Positions 19,745-29,720 are shown, numbered from the stretch's first letter. The stretch: 64,000 nt of DNA from Prorocentrum cordatum (GCA_963575745.1 CAUYUJ010007446.1:164001-228000), one strand, 5' to 3'. A program made the numbers and translations. Notes: generated by a model not told the origin, from the letters alone.

Positions 19745-20350
19745 CGGAGGGCCTCCCCACGGAGGCTCGAGGGCCTCGTGACGGTCCAAGTGGGCCTCCG
19801 AGACGGTCCACGAGCGCTCGAAGACGCTCAAGGTAGCCTCCAGACGGCCCAAGAGGCCTTCAAAATGCTCCAAGTGGATTCCCAGAAGACACCTGAGAGC
19901 TCGCACAAGCAAACGTCGTACCAAAACTTTCGGAAAACGTGCATGTTCGCAACTCCCGTGCTTTTCGTTTTCAAAACGTCGACGACAATACGGGCCCCCG
20001 AGATCGGCCCAAGACGTTTCAGGAGGTCCCTATGAGGCTCCCAAGACGGCCCCCGACGGCACCAGGACGGCCCAAGACGGCCCCGAGGCGCCCACGACGG
20101 CGCAAGAGTCACCCAAGGAAGCCCCAAGAGCAGCCAAAGCCGGCCCGAGACGGCCCCAAGACAGCCCCAAGCAGGCCCCAGAGGCGTCCAAGACGGCCGC
20201 AGACGGCCCCAAGACTGCCCAAGGGGCACCTAAGACGGCCCAAGATGGCCCCAAGAGGCCCCCAAAAGGCCGCAAGACGGTCCAAGAGGGTCCCGAAAGG
20301 CCCCCAGGAGGTCGAAAAGAAACCCCGAGAGGCCCCCAAACGGTGCCCAA
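19745..20350 (+). repeat. Phased AAGACGGCCC repeat block
   Basis: Same family and orientation as 3,421-4,610. The subsequence CGTGCTTTTCGTTTTCAAAACGTCGACGAC at 19,959-19,988, split across the repeat, has a close counterpart at 3,679-3,709, so unique inserts are shared between blocks as well. Confidence 0.8.
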
Positions 20351-20639
20351 GTAGAAGGGAAGCGCCCGCCATTCCTCCGTGGGTGCGGGCGCGCGCCACT
20401 TCCATTTGCCATTGCTTCCCAGCTCCAGGGCGCCCTTCACCGCGGCCGCCCAAGTGAGGCGAGACCAGAGGCCTCTAGGGAGCGCAGTCCCCAACGCAGT
20501 CCGATCCCGGAGGGGCGCGGAGACGGCGCCCAAAAGGACGCGCGTGCCTCCCTGCGCGTCCACAGGGAGGCCCCGTGCGCAGTCCACCGTGCGACATTGC
20601 GAGTGCCTTGGGGCAGCATCGATCTCTTCCGTGGGCACG
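20351..20639. other. Spacer, no gene seen
   Basis: GC-rich sequence between a phased block and a CAG tract. Nothing recognised. Confidence 0.5.
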
Positions 20640-20830
20640 AAGCAGACAGCAGCAGCGGCGGCACACAGCAGCAGCAAGCAGCGGCAGTCAGCGGGTAGAA
20701 GCACGCACCAAGCGGAATTGGCCATCAGCAACAACTTGCAGCCACAAGCAGCAAGAACACGCAGCAGCGGCCTCAAGTCAAGCACTACCATGAGTACACA
20801 AGCGGCAGCCAGCAGCAGCACGCAGTAACA
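20640..20830 (+). repeat. CAG-rich tract
   Basis: AGCAGCAGC, AGCAACA and CAGCGGC words, the same type as at 2,040 and 22,430. Confidence 0.75.
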
Positions 20831-20835
20831 TGCGC

Positions 20836-20925
20836 GAAGTGTGAGGTCGGGCCCAACAATCAGATGCCAGTTCGCGCAGATTTCGTGGACGGAGTCCATG
20901 GGCCACTCCTACCAACGTCGCCAGC
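20836..20925 (+). pseudogene. PPR-module leader without a PPR repeat
   Basis: ATGCCAGTTCGCGCAGATTT then GTGGACGGAGTCCATGGG matches the nucleotide leader before the PPR repeats at 2,700 and 22,730. The PPR coding part is absent; a GAC/ACG array follows. Confidence 0.55.
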
Positions 20926-20929
20926 CTCC

Positions 20930-21075
20930 TCCCGGTGACCACAACCCACGACGACGACCACCACCACCACGACAACGACGTCGACTACGATGGGTACGAC
21001 GGCGGCCTCGCGGCGGCGACGACAACGACGCCGACGATGACGGCGACGACGGCGGCCACGCAACGGCCAAACTGC
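20930..21075 (+). repeat. ACG/ACC-rich simple repeat
   Basis: Irregular CACGACGAC and GGCGACGAC runs, replacing the PPR sequence expected here. Confidence 0.75.
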
Positions 21076-21189
21076 TGCAGCGCTGCTAGAGCTCGGACAC
21101 GAAGGCGCGGTCTCGCTGCCGCCGCCCCGGTCGCCGCCGTGCTTATAGGTTTTCGACAAAATCTCCACCCTTCCTCCGACAACCATTCC

Positions 21190-21350
21190 AGAAAGGTGTG
21201 CTGGACGGAGTCCACGGGTCGGCTCTAGTCAGCTATAGTGCTGGGATCAGCGCTTGCGAAAAGGGCGAGCAGTGGCAGCGGGCGCTGGCGCTGCTGAACG
21301 AGATGTGGGAGGTGAAACTCGAGCCCAACGTCACCATCCCTACCCAAAGC
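21190..21350 (+). pseudogene. PPR protein fragment (one repeat)
   Basis: Frame 3 carries LDGVHGSALVSYSAGISACE, then KGEQWQRALALLNEM and WEVKLEPNV. Homology ends after about 45 residues. A few possible repeat words follow (DQCVREVSGD may be a decayed second ISACE unit). The phased repeat begins about 90 bp downstream. No start codon or targeting sequence is convincing. Confidence 0.75.
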
Positions 21351-21439
21351 GGGGACCAATGCGTGCGAGAAGTGTCTGGTGACCGAGTGCGCCCTGGGGC
21401 GGCCTGGGAGCCTCCCTGGGTAGCGTGCGTTCTGTCCAG

Positions 21440-21540
21440 CTGTTTTCAAGACGGTCAAAGAGGTCTCCAGGTCCAAGATACCCAAGATAGTAGAACGACG
21501 CCCCAAAAGGGCTCCAAGAAGGCGTCCGAGAAGACCCGAG
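21440..21540 (+). repeat. Short phased AAGACGGCCC-type block
   Basis: Words such as CAAGACGGTC, CAAGATACCC and CCAAAAGGGCTCC recur at roughly helical spacing; weaker than the other blocks. Confidence 0.55.
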
Positions 21541-21797
21541 AAGCAACATCTGATTCATGCGAGAAAACGTAAAATGTTTGCCCCATGTTCGCGTTATTCG
21601 TCTTCGCATTATCCCATACGGCCCTGCAGGCCCCCGATATGACCTCGGGTTTTCTCTCGGCGTGGACCCCGCAGAAGTTCCCAGTGGCACTCCTGCTGGG
21701 CCCAGCCCGACTCAGCTCTTCGAGGCGAATCCCGCGTTGGCGACGAGAAGCCCCCCGGGGGGCCCAACGGGAACGAAGAGCGCCGGGGAGGGCCGCC
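21541..21797. other. Spacer leading into a palindrome cluster
   Basis: No gene motif. Contains CCCCCCGGGGGG near 21,752-21,763, itself a short palindrome. Confidence 0.5.
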
Positions 21798-21900
21798 GGG
21801 GCCTCGGCTGGCTCAAGCCAGCCGAGGCCCCTGGGAGCGGGCGCGACCCTCCCGCTCCCAGGAGGAATTCCTCCCAGGAGGAATTCCTCCTGGGAGCGGG
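21798..21900. repeat. Chain of three perfect inverted repeats
   Basis: Hairpin 1 (21,798-21,831) has 16-bp arms around a 2-nt loop. Hairpin 2 pairs CTGGGAGCGGG (21,831-21,841) with CCCGCTCCCAG (21,851-21,861). Hairpin 3 has 24-bp perfect arms (21,851-21,874 and 21,877-21,900) around a 2-nt loop and includes a perfect 26-bp palindrome. CTGGGAGCGGGCGCGAC occurs twice. Confidence 0.9.
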
Positions 21901-22429
21901 CGCGACTCTCCTGCTGCGACTCCGACCTCGGGGGCCCGACAACCCCGCGAGAGAGCCCCTATGGGAGCAAGAGGATCAGGAGGGGGAAAAACCACACACA
22001 TACACACACAAGTCATCGCCGATCCCCAGGAGTATCCGGGAAAGTCACAATGGGAAGTGGGGGAAGACGCTATATCAGACAATATGGAGAACGTGGGGAG
22101 TCCTTGGGTTAGTTCCTGTTCATTAGTGTGTCCCTGGGCCCCTTCAGAAGAGGGTCTTGAAAGCCAGGCGCGGAGGAGGCCGTGGCCCTCTGGCTGCGAC
22201 GCCCGGAGGAAGCCAGTTGAGATCACGGCCGCCTTCCCGCCAGGCACAAATCCGCGCAAAGCTGGCCCCTCTTCCCTCGGCCGTCGCTCCTCCCTTCTCG
22301 CTCTTCGCCTTTCGCTAACCGCCTTCCGCCCCTCCCCCTCGATCTTCTGGGTGTATTTGTTCCTGACTCATCGCTCTTCGACCCTCGCCCAGCAGCAGGT
22401 TGCGCCAGAACGCTGAAGTAGCGAGCCAC
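21901..22429. other. Spacer, no gene seen
   Basis: Mixed GC-rich and CT-rich sequence, with an ACACACATACACACACA stretch near 21,992-22,010. No coding motif. Confidence 0.5.
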
Positions 22430-22660
22430 ATCACCCTGCAGTACTCAGGAGCAGCTTCGAAGTGCAGCAGCGCGAAGCAGGCAGCAGCTTCGGCAGCGCA
22501 CAGCAACAGCAAACAACAGCAGCACGCAGCAGACAGTAGCACGCGCAAAGCAGAATTGGCAACCAGCAGCACCCTGCAGCTATAATCAGCAGCAGAAACC
22601 AGCAGCGGTAAGCATTACCGACATCACTGAGCAGCGGCATCAAGCAGCAGCACGCAGTAG
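22430..22660 (+). repeat. CAG-rich tract upstream of a PPR fragment
   Basis: Same composition as the tracts at 2,040 and 20,640, directly followed by the PPR leader. Confidence 0.75.
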
Positions 22661-22663
22661 CAT

Positions 22664-22890
22664 GTGCGGACAGCGAAGTTCGAATTCAACGTCATCATGT
22701 CAGCCTTTCGACAGCCTGTCCATCACGACATGCCAGTTCTTGGGCGTAGTCCACGGGTCAGCACTAGTCAGCTACAGCGGTGGGATCAGCGCGTGCGAGA
22801 CGGCCGACCAGTGGCAGCGGGCGCTTGCGCTGCTAAACGAGATGCGGGAGGTGAAGCTGGAACCCGACGCCCCACAGACGGCTTCTGAGA
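22664..22890 (+). pseudogene. PPR protein fragment (leader plus one repeat)
   Basis: Frame 3 reads FNVIMSAFRQ, VVHGSALVSYSGGISACE, then TADQWQRALALLNEM and REVKLEPDA. Leader and repeat match 2,647-2,903 along their whole length at DNA level, including GTCATCATGTCAGCCTTTCG at 22,691. The coding match ends at about 22,875, and the phased repeat follows. It is a truncated copy. Confidence 0.75.
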
Positions 22891-23420
22891 TCCCCAGGGG
22901 GCCCCAACATAGTCGACGAGGCCTTACGCCTTAAGAAATGTTTCAGGGTGTACCACGGGCCCCCAGAAAGGACCACGGAGCTGCCAAGGGGCCCTCAGAC
23001 AAATTGCTTCAGGAGGACTGCGCGCGGCTTCGGAGTGGAGAGCCCTCAGAGGGCCCAATGAGTGCCCCGAGAAGCCGCAAAGACGGCCCAAGTCGGCCCC
23101 CGGAACGCCCGACCCACGGCAAAGGAGATGTCTGAGTTAGCCCAGGACGGCCCCGAGAGGCAGTCGAGATTGGAGTTGGACCACCTCTCTGTTCTGACGC
23201 AGTGCTTGCGAGAACAGAGCGCTATGGGACTAGGGCGTTCGGGCCAGAGTCCGCCAAGCGGCCCCCAGGGGCTGGTCCAAGAGGGCTGGCGAGATGGCCC
23301 AAGGAGGGGTTGAGAGCCGGAGAGGAGAACCCCAAGACGGCCCCGAGACGACCCAGCCAGGACTCCTGCAGAAAGCCTCATGACAGTGCAGGACAATTCC
23401 GAGTAGCCCAGTAGCTTCTT
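22891..23420 (+). repeat. Phased AAGACGGCCC repeat block (degenerate)
   Basis: AAGACGGCCC and CCCCCAG words at about 10-12 bp spacing, interrupted near 23,160-23,210. Confidence 0.7.
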
Positions 23421-23599
23421 CAGAGCACTCTTTGGAGTCCCCCAGGTGCCCCGAGTGCCTCGAAGTGCGCTGAGACTACCTCCCCACCTCTCCAGGCCCC
23501 AGACGACCACATGCATCGAATACATGACAGATATTCGGCCTCCTCGTCGGACCCGCCCAAGACGGTCCGAATGGTGATAATGTCATTTGCTGGCCGTGT

Positions 23600-24860
23600 T
23601 GTTTATCCGCGGTACGCCCTAATCGCCTACGCATCTGTAGCCGGCGCGTGCGATAACAGCGAGCGTGGCATGCAGATGCTACTGTTGCTGAACGACTTGG
23701 GGGACACGATTTGGTAGCTGAGCGGCATCTTCTCATCTACCTCGTCAGGCAAGTTTGTATGCGAAGGCGTCACTTCAATAAGTTGATCGTTGTCGCCATG
23801 GTTGGCTCTGATTTGGACTGGCCAGTTTCGGCTATTTGTTGGCATGTCGAATGTCCGATCTTGCCCACCCAGGCGGGCCCGTTCGAACTCCGCCGCCCGT
23901 CAGGTCATGTCGAGAGCGTCCCAGCGCGCTCCCTCCACAGCGCCGTATCCTGAAAAGGCATCGGCCACAACGCTGGAATCAGCGCGTGCGAGAAGGGCGC
24001 GCTGCTCAGCGAGATGGGAGGCGAAGCTGGAGCGCGACCTCATCAGCTATAGCGCTGGGGTCCTGGCTTGCGATAGAGGCGGGAAAGGGCGACAGGCAAT
24101 TTGGTTGCTCGCCGAAGAGTTGAGTCCAGTCGCTCACTTCAGCGACGCAGTCATTATTGCAATGCTCAGGTAACTACTGAGCAGGCTTCAGTCCTGTGGC
24201 CAATGCGTGGCTATCCTGGGAGACTGAGGTGAGCGAAGATCGAGGCCGACGTCATCAGCCCCGCTGGAACCAGCGCGCGCGTGAATGGCAGACACTGCCA
24301 GCTCAACAGGCAGTGTCGCTACTCAGCCTGGTGGAGAGTGCGGCGTTGGAGCCCGCACCGTTAGCTACAACTCGTCGGCTGGAAACGCGCGAGGGGCTGG
24401 CCAGTTTGACCAGATGGCCGTCCTCGGGAAGGTTCGCTCGAGGCGATTCGCCTTGAACCTCGCCAGAGATTTATGAACTCGAGGAAAGGACGTGGGGTGT
24501 GCGAGCAGGGCAGGCACCGGAAGCGGGCGCAGCCACTGTCCGACGAGGAGGCTTCGTTGCGGCGGGATGGTGCGGCCAGAGCGCGCGCGCAGATTGCTGG
24601 ACGCAGTCAAGGACCTCAGCTACAACGCTGGGATCAGAGCCCAGCGCGTGCGAGAAGGGCGAGCAGTGGCATCGAGCGCTGGCGCTGCTGAGCGAGACGT
24701 GGGAGGCGAAGGTGGAGGCCAACGTCATCTGTACTACAATTCCTGTCGCGACGCGTGCGAAACGGGCGAGCAGCTCGAGATCCTGGCGCGCCACGGGGCG
24801 CTCCACAAGGGCTACAGAGTTAAGTCGGGCCTGTCCCTCTACAGGAGGAATCTTCAAAAA
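23600..24860 (+). pseudogene. PPR gene relic with about seven decayed repeats
   Basis: In shifting frames I read a series of eroded pentatricopeptide units: AYASVAGACDNSERGMQMLL, HNAGISACEKGALLSEMG (with a deletion of the middle helix), LISYSAGVLACDRGGKGRQA, ISPAGTSAREWQTLPAQQAV, TVSYNSSAGNARGAGQFDQM, YNAGI then SACEKGEQWHRALALLSET, and YYNSCRDACETGEQLEIL. Spacing between units is about 100-130 bp, near the 105 bp of a 35-residue repeat. Unlike the single-repeat copies elsewhere, this keeps many diverse units and has no phased block inside, so it is probably the remains of a real PPR gene. Frameshifts and stops make it non-functional. Confidence 0.6.
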
Positions 24861-24909
24861 TAGTCAAAACATAGTCGGGGGCTATTTTTTGAATATGTTT
24901 TGACTATTT
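24858..24909. repeat. Perfect 16-bp hairpin
   Basis: AAATAGTCAAAACATA (24,858-24,873) and TATGTTTTGACTATTT (24,894-24,909) are exact inverse complements around 20 nt. AT-rich in a GC-rich setting and next to the left terminal repeat. Confidence 0.85.
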
Positions 24910-25159
24910 GGGGGTCTTTTTTTGGATTTTTTTTTTAATCGCTTCGCTCATTCCGCCGGCCCGTATTGGTGCACGGCTGTCGAGTGCCCGTGTGATCGTT
25001 GTCAATGGGGTGCTGCTGGGTCGTTTTTTTGTTTATGGATGGCTGGCTTTGGGTGATTTCGCAGGCGGGAGCCATCCTTTGCCCGCCTGAACCTTCTGTT
25101 TCGGAAGGTGGCGGCTCGTGAATACGATCGCAGGGAACAAGACAACATTCTGCAGTTTC

Positions 25160-26500
25160 CTTTTTGCATTCTTCGGGCCCCTCGTCGCTTGTTGGGGCCT
25201 CTTAGGAGCCTCTTGGGGCGTCCAGGAGGCCTCTTGGATCGGAAGGCTCGGATTTTCGGCTCATGGTCTCCATCTTGGGCCTCTCTTGGGGCCCTCTTGG
25301 GGTCCTTTTGGGCCGTCTTAGGCGCCCCTTGGGCTGTCGTGGGGCTCTCTTGGGCGGTCGTGGGCCTCTCTTGGAGGCCTCTTGGGCCGTCTTGGGGTGG
25401 TTTTGGAAGCTTCTTGGGCCGTCTTGGAGCGTCGGAAAAGGCGAAAAGGCGAGGAAGTCAAAAACCTCGAACAACCCAATGGAAATCAACGGTTTTGGCG
25501 CTCTGAGGTTTCGTGGACGTTCATTGGGATCTCGTTGGATGCCTCTCGAGGGCTTCTTGGAGACTCTCGGGAGTCGTTGTCGAGCCTCTTGGGATCTCTT
25601 TCGGGCCCCTGTCGCCTTTGGGGGCCTCTTGGGGGCCTCTTGGAGCCTCCAGGAGCCCTCTTGGAGCGGAACGCTCGGATTGTTGGTTCGTGGTCTCCAT
25701 GTTGGGCCCCTCTTGGGTCGTGGGGTACTTTTAGACCGTTTTGGGCGCCGCTTGGGCTGTCGTGGGGCGCTCTTGGGCGGTCGTGGGCCTCTCTTGGAGG
25801 CCTCTTGGGCCGTCTTGGGGTGGTCTTGGAGGCTTCTTGGGCCGTCTTGGAGCGTCGGAAAGGCGAAAAGGCGAGGAAGTCAAAAACCTCGAACAACCCA
25901 ATGGAAATCAACGGTTTTGGCGCTCTGAGGTTTCGTGGGCGTTCATTGGGATCTCGTTGGATGCCTCTCGAGGGCTTCTTGGAGACTCTCGGGAGTCGTT
26001 GTCGAGCCTCTTGGGATCTCTTTCGGGCCCCTTGTCGCCTTTGGGGGCCTCTTGGGGGCCTCTTGGAGCCTCCAGAAGGCCTTTTGGAGCGGAAGGCTCG
26101 GATTCTCGGTTCGTGGTCTCCATGTTGGGCCCCTCTTGGGGCCCTCGTGGGGTCCTTTTAGACCGTCTTGGGCGCCGCTTGGGCTGTCGTGGGGCCCTCT
26201 TGGGCGGTCTTGGGGCTCTCTTGGAGGCCTCTGTGGCCGTCTTGGGGTGGTCTTGGAGGCTTCTTGGGCCGTCTTGGAGCGTCGGAAACGCGAAAAGTCG
26301 AGGAAGCAAAAGACTTTGAAAAACCAAATGGAAATCAATGATTTTGGCTTCTTGGGGCTCTCTTGGAAAGGGTCAGGGCTCTCTTGGGACGTCTTGGAAG
26401 CTTCTTGGGCCGTCTTGAGGCCGTGTTGGGCGTCTTGGGCCGATCGTTCGGTGATTCGGAACCCTCTTGGACCGTCTTGTAAGCCTGTTGGGGCCCTCTT
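25160..26500 (-). repeat. Three tandem copies of about 425 bp, built from the reversed phased repeat
   Basis: GTCGGAAAAG/GTCGGAAAGG/GTCGGAAACG at 25,431, 25,854 and 26,281 mark periods of 423 and 427 bp. CTCTGAGGTT at 25,501 and 25,923 gives 422. Each unit has a CTTGGGGCC-rich half (reverse sense of AAGACGGCCC) and a more unique half with GAACAACCCAATGGAAATCA. Long frames on both strands are by-products. Confidence 0.85.
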
Positions 26501-26739
26501 GGCGCGCTCCGGGGAGCGTGGAAGGCCGCACCCATGAGGAAAACCATCTCTGACCCGAGTTTGCCGGGAGTGTCCCGGGACCTTGCCGGGGTATTTTCCG
26601 GCGGGGGACCCCCAGGGGCCGCTCCGCGCGCGCGCGCGAAGTATAGAGTTATTGTTAACCAGTTACCGGAGATCTTAGCACGCCTCTGGCCCGTTGGGCC
26701 GGCGAATTTTTCATCCAAAATCCCCCTGTAGGGGGACAG

Positions 26740-27240
26740 GCCCGACTTAACTCCAGAAGGCCCCCCGATGGCCCCCAAGACGGCCTCGGACGGAACCCGG
26801 ACAGCTCCGTGCGGCCAAGAGGGCGGTAGGATGGCCTTGAGGGGACCCGAAGCGAGCCCCACGGCGGCTAAAAAAAGAGGGTCCGACGGCTGGCTATGGG
26901 GCTTCAGAGATGGCCCATTAGGACTCCGATGACGGCCCCATGAGGCCAAATGTCAAGCGAGAACCTTTTGATTGTAAAGTGTTTCGCGTTCCCTCCATGG
27001 CGGGCCCCGAGCGGCCCCACACGGTTCCAGGTCCTTCTCAGATCGCCCCAGGACGGCCCAGGGCCCAAGAGGCTTTGAAGAGGGCACCAAGACGGCCCGA
27101 GAGGGCCCGAGGACGGCCCAAGACAGGCCCCAGACGGCCTGACAGAGCTTCAAGTGGTCCGCTAAGTCAGCCCTAAGAGGGCCCAGAGCGGGCCCCAAGA
27201 CTGCCCCAGACCCGCAACATGGCCTCAAGAACTGTCAAAT
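26740..27240 (+). repeat. Phased AAGACGGCCC repeat block
   Basis: Forward sense again right after the right terminal repeat of the 24.8-26.75 kb element. An interruption at 26,945-27,000 (GAACCTTTTGATTGTAAAGTG) resembles the AT-rich inserts in other blocks. Confidence 0.75.
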
Positions 27241-27299
27241 AAGGACCGCTCTGAGATGCTCTGCAGCCTGCCAGCAGATCCTGACGGTTGCCAGGGTGC

Positions 27300-27440
27300 T
27301 CCCACGACAGCCTCCAGCCCCAGTTCCTTTCGACTGGTCTGGATATTCAAGAGCCCCAGAGAAAGCCCCAGACCCCACAGAGGCCCCAGACCCTTCCTAG
27401 AGGTCCCACAATCCCCAAAAAGATCTCGATAGTTGCCAAG
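27300..27440 (+). repeat. Short phased repeat block (CCCAGA variant)
   Basis: GAGCCCCAGAGAAAGCCCCAG-like words with weaker periodicity. Confidence 0.55.
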
Positions 27441-27699
27441 GAGCTCCCATCAGCTCCGGCACTTTTTGCCGTGCCTGCGTCCCGAATACGGCCCCGAACC
27501 CCGAACAACGCCCTAGAATTTGCATCTCCGTGTTATCCGTTCTTCTCTTCCTTCTTTTCCTCCGCCTTCTTACATCGACCAAACCTGAGTCTTACGATTG
27601 TGGCGTTCTTGAATGAAAAGGCAGCAACAGCAGAGGCGAAGCTCGGGCTCAACGTTATCTCAAACGCTTTTTGGAAACATCTCTGCACTGCCCCAACGT
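27441..27699. other. Spacer upstream of a PPR relic
   Basis: CT-rich at 27,537-27,575. The stretch AAGCTCGGGCTCAACGTTATC before the PPR relic echoes the region before other PPR leaders. Confidence 0.4.
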
Positions 27700-27790
27700 G
27701 CCATCTCGGACAGATTCGTGGTCAGTATACCACGGATCAGCACTAGTCTATCCTACAGTACCGGGATCAGCGTGCGAGATGGCACTGACG
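27700..27790 (+). pseudogene. Degenerate PPR leader and start of repeat
   Basis: Reads VVSIPRISTSLSYSTGIS followed by VRDGTDG. At DNA level it aligns with the leader GTCCACGGGTCAGCACTAGT and with the first codons of the repeat, with a small deletion in ISACEK. The phased repeat starts right after. Confidence 0.55.
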
Positions 27791-27799
27791 GACGTCGGC

Positions 27800-28510
27800 A
27801 CGGGGCGGCTCCCAGCGCTCCTTGGGCGGCTCTAGACGGTCGCCAGCACTCCTGAGGCGGCCCAGGACGGCCCTGGACGGCCGCCAGGTGGCTCCAGGAC
27901 AGTCCAGCACGGCTCAGATCTGCTCGGGTGCCGAGACAGCCCAAGAGATTGCCCCAGCGAGCCCCAAAGCAGCCCAAGACGGCCCCCGAACAAGGCAGGT
28001 GATTGCCTCGACGGTCCACAAGGAGTCCGAGGATGGTCCGACGAGCTCAAACTAATACATTTCCGTTATGGTTCTGAGCGATTTTCAGTCTATTCCTATA
28101 ATCACACAGTGCCCAGAAGAGCCCCAGACTGCTCAAAGAGCCCCAAGACGGCCCAAGATCGCCCCAAGACGGCCCAAGAGAGCCTGTAGCCCCAAGTGAC
28201 TCCCAGTAACTCCCAAGAGCTGCCCACATCGGCCTAAAGCGGACTCCAAGACGGCCCCAGACCCCCAACATGGCCCCGAGACGGCCCAAGCCCTCAAGAC
28301 TGCCCAAGAGACACCCAAATAATCCAAGAGGGCCCCAGAGGCCCCAGAGAGGCCCCCAGGAATCCCAGAAGAGGGCTCCATAAGGGGATTGAATTTCCTT
28401 GATATTGAACAGGAACCAGTTCCGAATTGGACACGCTGTATTGCTGAATGTCTTTATTTTGGAGGGCCAGGGGTGCTCAAGAGTATTCCAAGAGGGCCTG
28501 AAGACCCAGG
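27800..28510 (+). repeat. Phased AAGACGGCCC repeat block
   Basis: CCAAGACGGCCC words, densest at 28,100-28,360. Two AT-rich inserts (28,050-28,105 and 28,385-28,460) interrupt it. Confidence 0.8.
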
Positions 28511-28554
28511 AAAGTACAACACGTACAACACGGTCCAAAACATGCAATCACGTT

Positions 28555-28615
28555 CACAGACGATTGCGACGACGATTGCGGCGGCGGCTGCGGCGGCACT
28601 GGCCTGGCGAAGTCT
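28555..28615 (+). repeat. GACGATTGCGGCGG simple repeat
   Basis: GCGACGACGATTGCGGCGGC-type imperfect trinucleotide repeat. Confidence 0.7.
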
Positions 28616-28886
28616 CTGGGGTTGTTGCTCGCCTTGATAATCACTTGCGCGGAGCCCTCCGACGCGTCCCGGTGCGCTCTCAGAGGGCCCCGCGTCCGCC
28701 CCCAAAGCCCGAAGCCACTTCCCAGGAAACCGGGCACCTCAATGCGACAAAGGGGGTCCTCGCTGGGGGGCCTTTTCTCGGGTACCCTGGGCCGCATGAG
28801 TTGCAGCAAGGCCCTCAGTCGAATAGAACCGAAGCGCGTGTACACCGCGCGCGCGTGTGAGTTTTGCGTGCGGGTCTACATATTGT

Positions 28887-28891
28887 TATGG

Positions 28892-28925
<34 letters not shown>

Positions 28926-28942
28926 ATATATATATATATATG
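28887..28942 (+). repeat. (TC)n(TA)n microsatellite
   Basis: CT dinucleotides with one TTT break pass into TATATATATATATA and then TGTACATGTGTGT. Confidence 0.95.
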
Positions 28943-29339
28943 TACATGTGTGTTTATGATTATACACAGACATACACATAGATGTACATGCATACGTGTG
29001 TGTGCTTGTGTGAATTCGCCCTTCCACTGTATACCTTTTGGCCCCCCTACCTATACTTGCCATCCCCATCCCTCCGCACCCCCCCTCAGCCTGTCCGATC
29101 CACCCCGTATTTCCGTGCCCTCCGTGCCTCACTGCTGCCCCTACCCTTTTAATGCACCATGCCAGAAAGGGATGGCATTGTGGGGTGTGCTAGTAGGGTC
29201 CATGAGTCCACCAATTCTTGTTTGAGTGGCTGTCGATAGTGGTGACTGGCTATTCGGGTGGTGGCGTCCCATAGCCCACGCTTCTGCGTCCCATAGCCCT
29301 TTCTCCCACGTTCCATCATCCCTCCAGATGAGGGCAACG

Positions 29340-29720
<381 letters not shown>

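Larger units (their letters stand above)
24817..26753. mobile_element. Candidate element with 33-bp terminal inverted repeats
   Basis: GAGTTAAGTCGGGCCTGTCC begins a 33-bp sequence at 24,817-24,849 that reappears inverted at 26,721-26,753 with two mismatches. Between them lie a hairpin, a T-rich stretch, three tandem copies of about 425 bp and a GC-rich tail. There is no transposase-like frame, so if mobile it is non-autonomous. No target-site duplication is evident. Confidence 0.55.

Noticed and set aside
25202-26949. Long Gly/Leu/Ser/Trp-rich and Arg/Pro-rich frames on both strands
   Set aside because: Products of the reversed phased repeat and its 425-bp tandem copies.
28857-29225. 122-codon frame with a hydrophobic start resembling a signal peptide
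   Set aside because: The hydrophobic part is the (CT)n(TA)n microsatellite.
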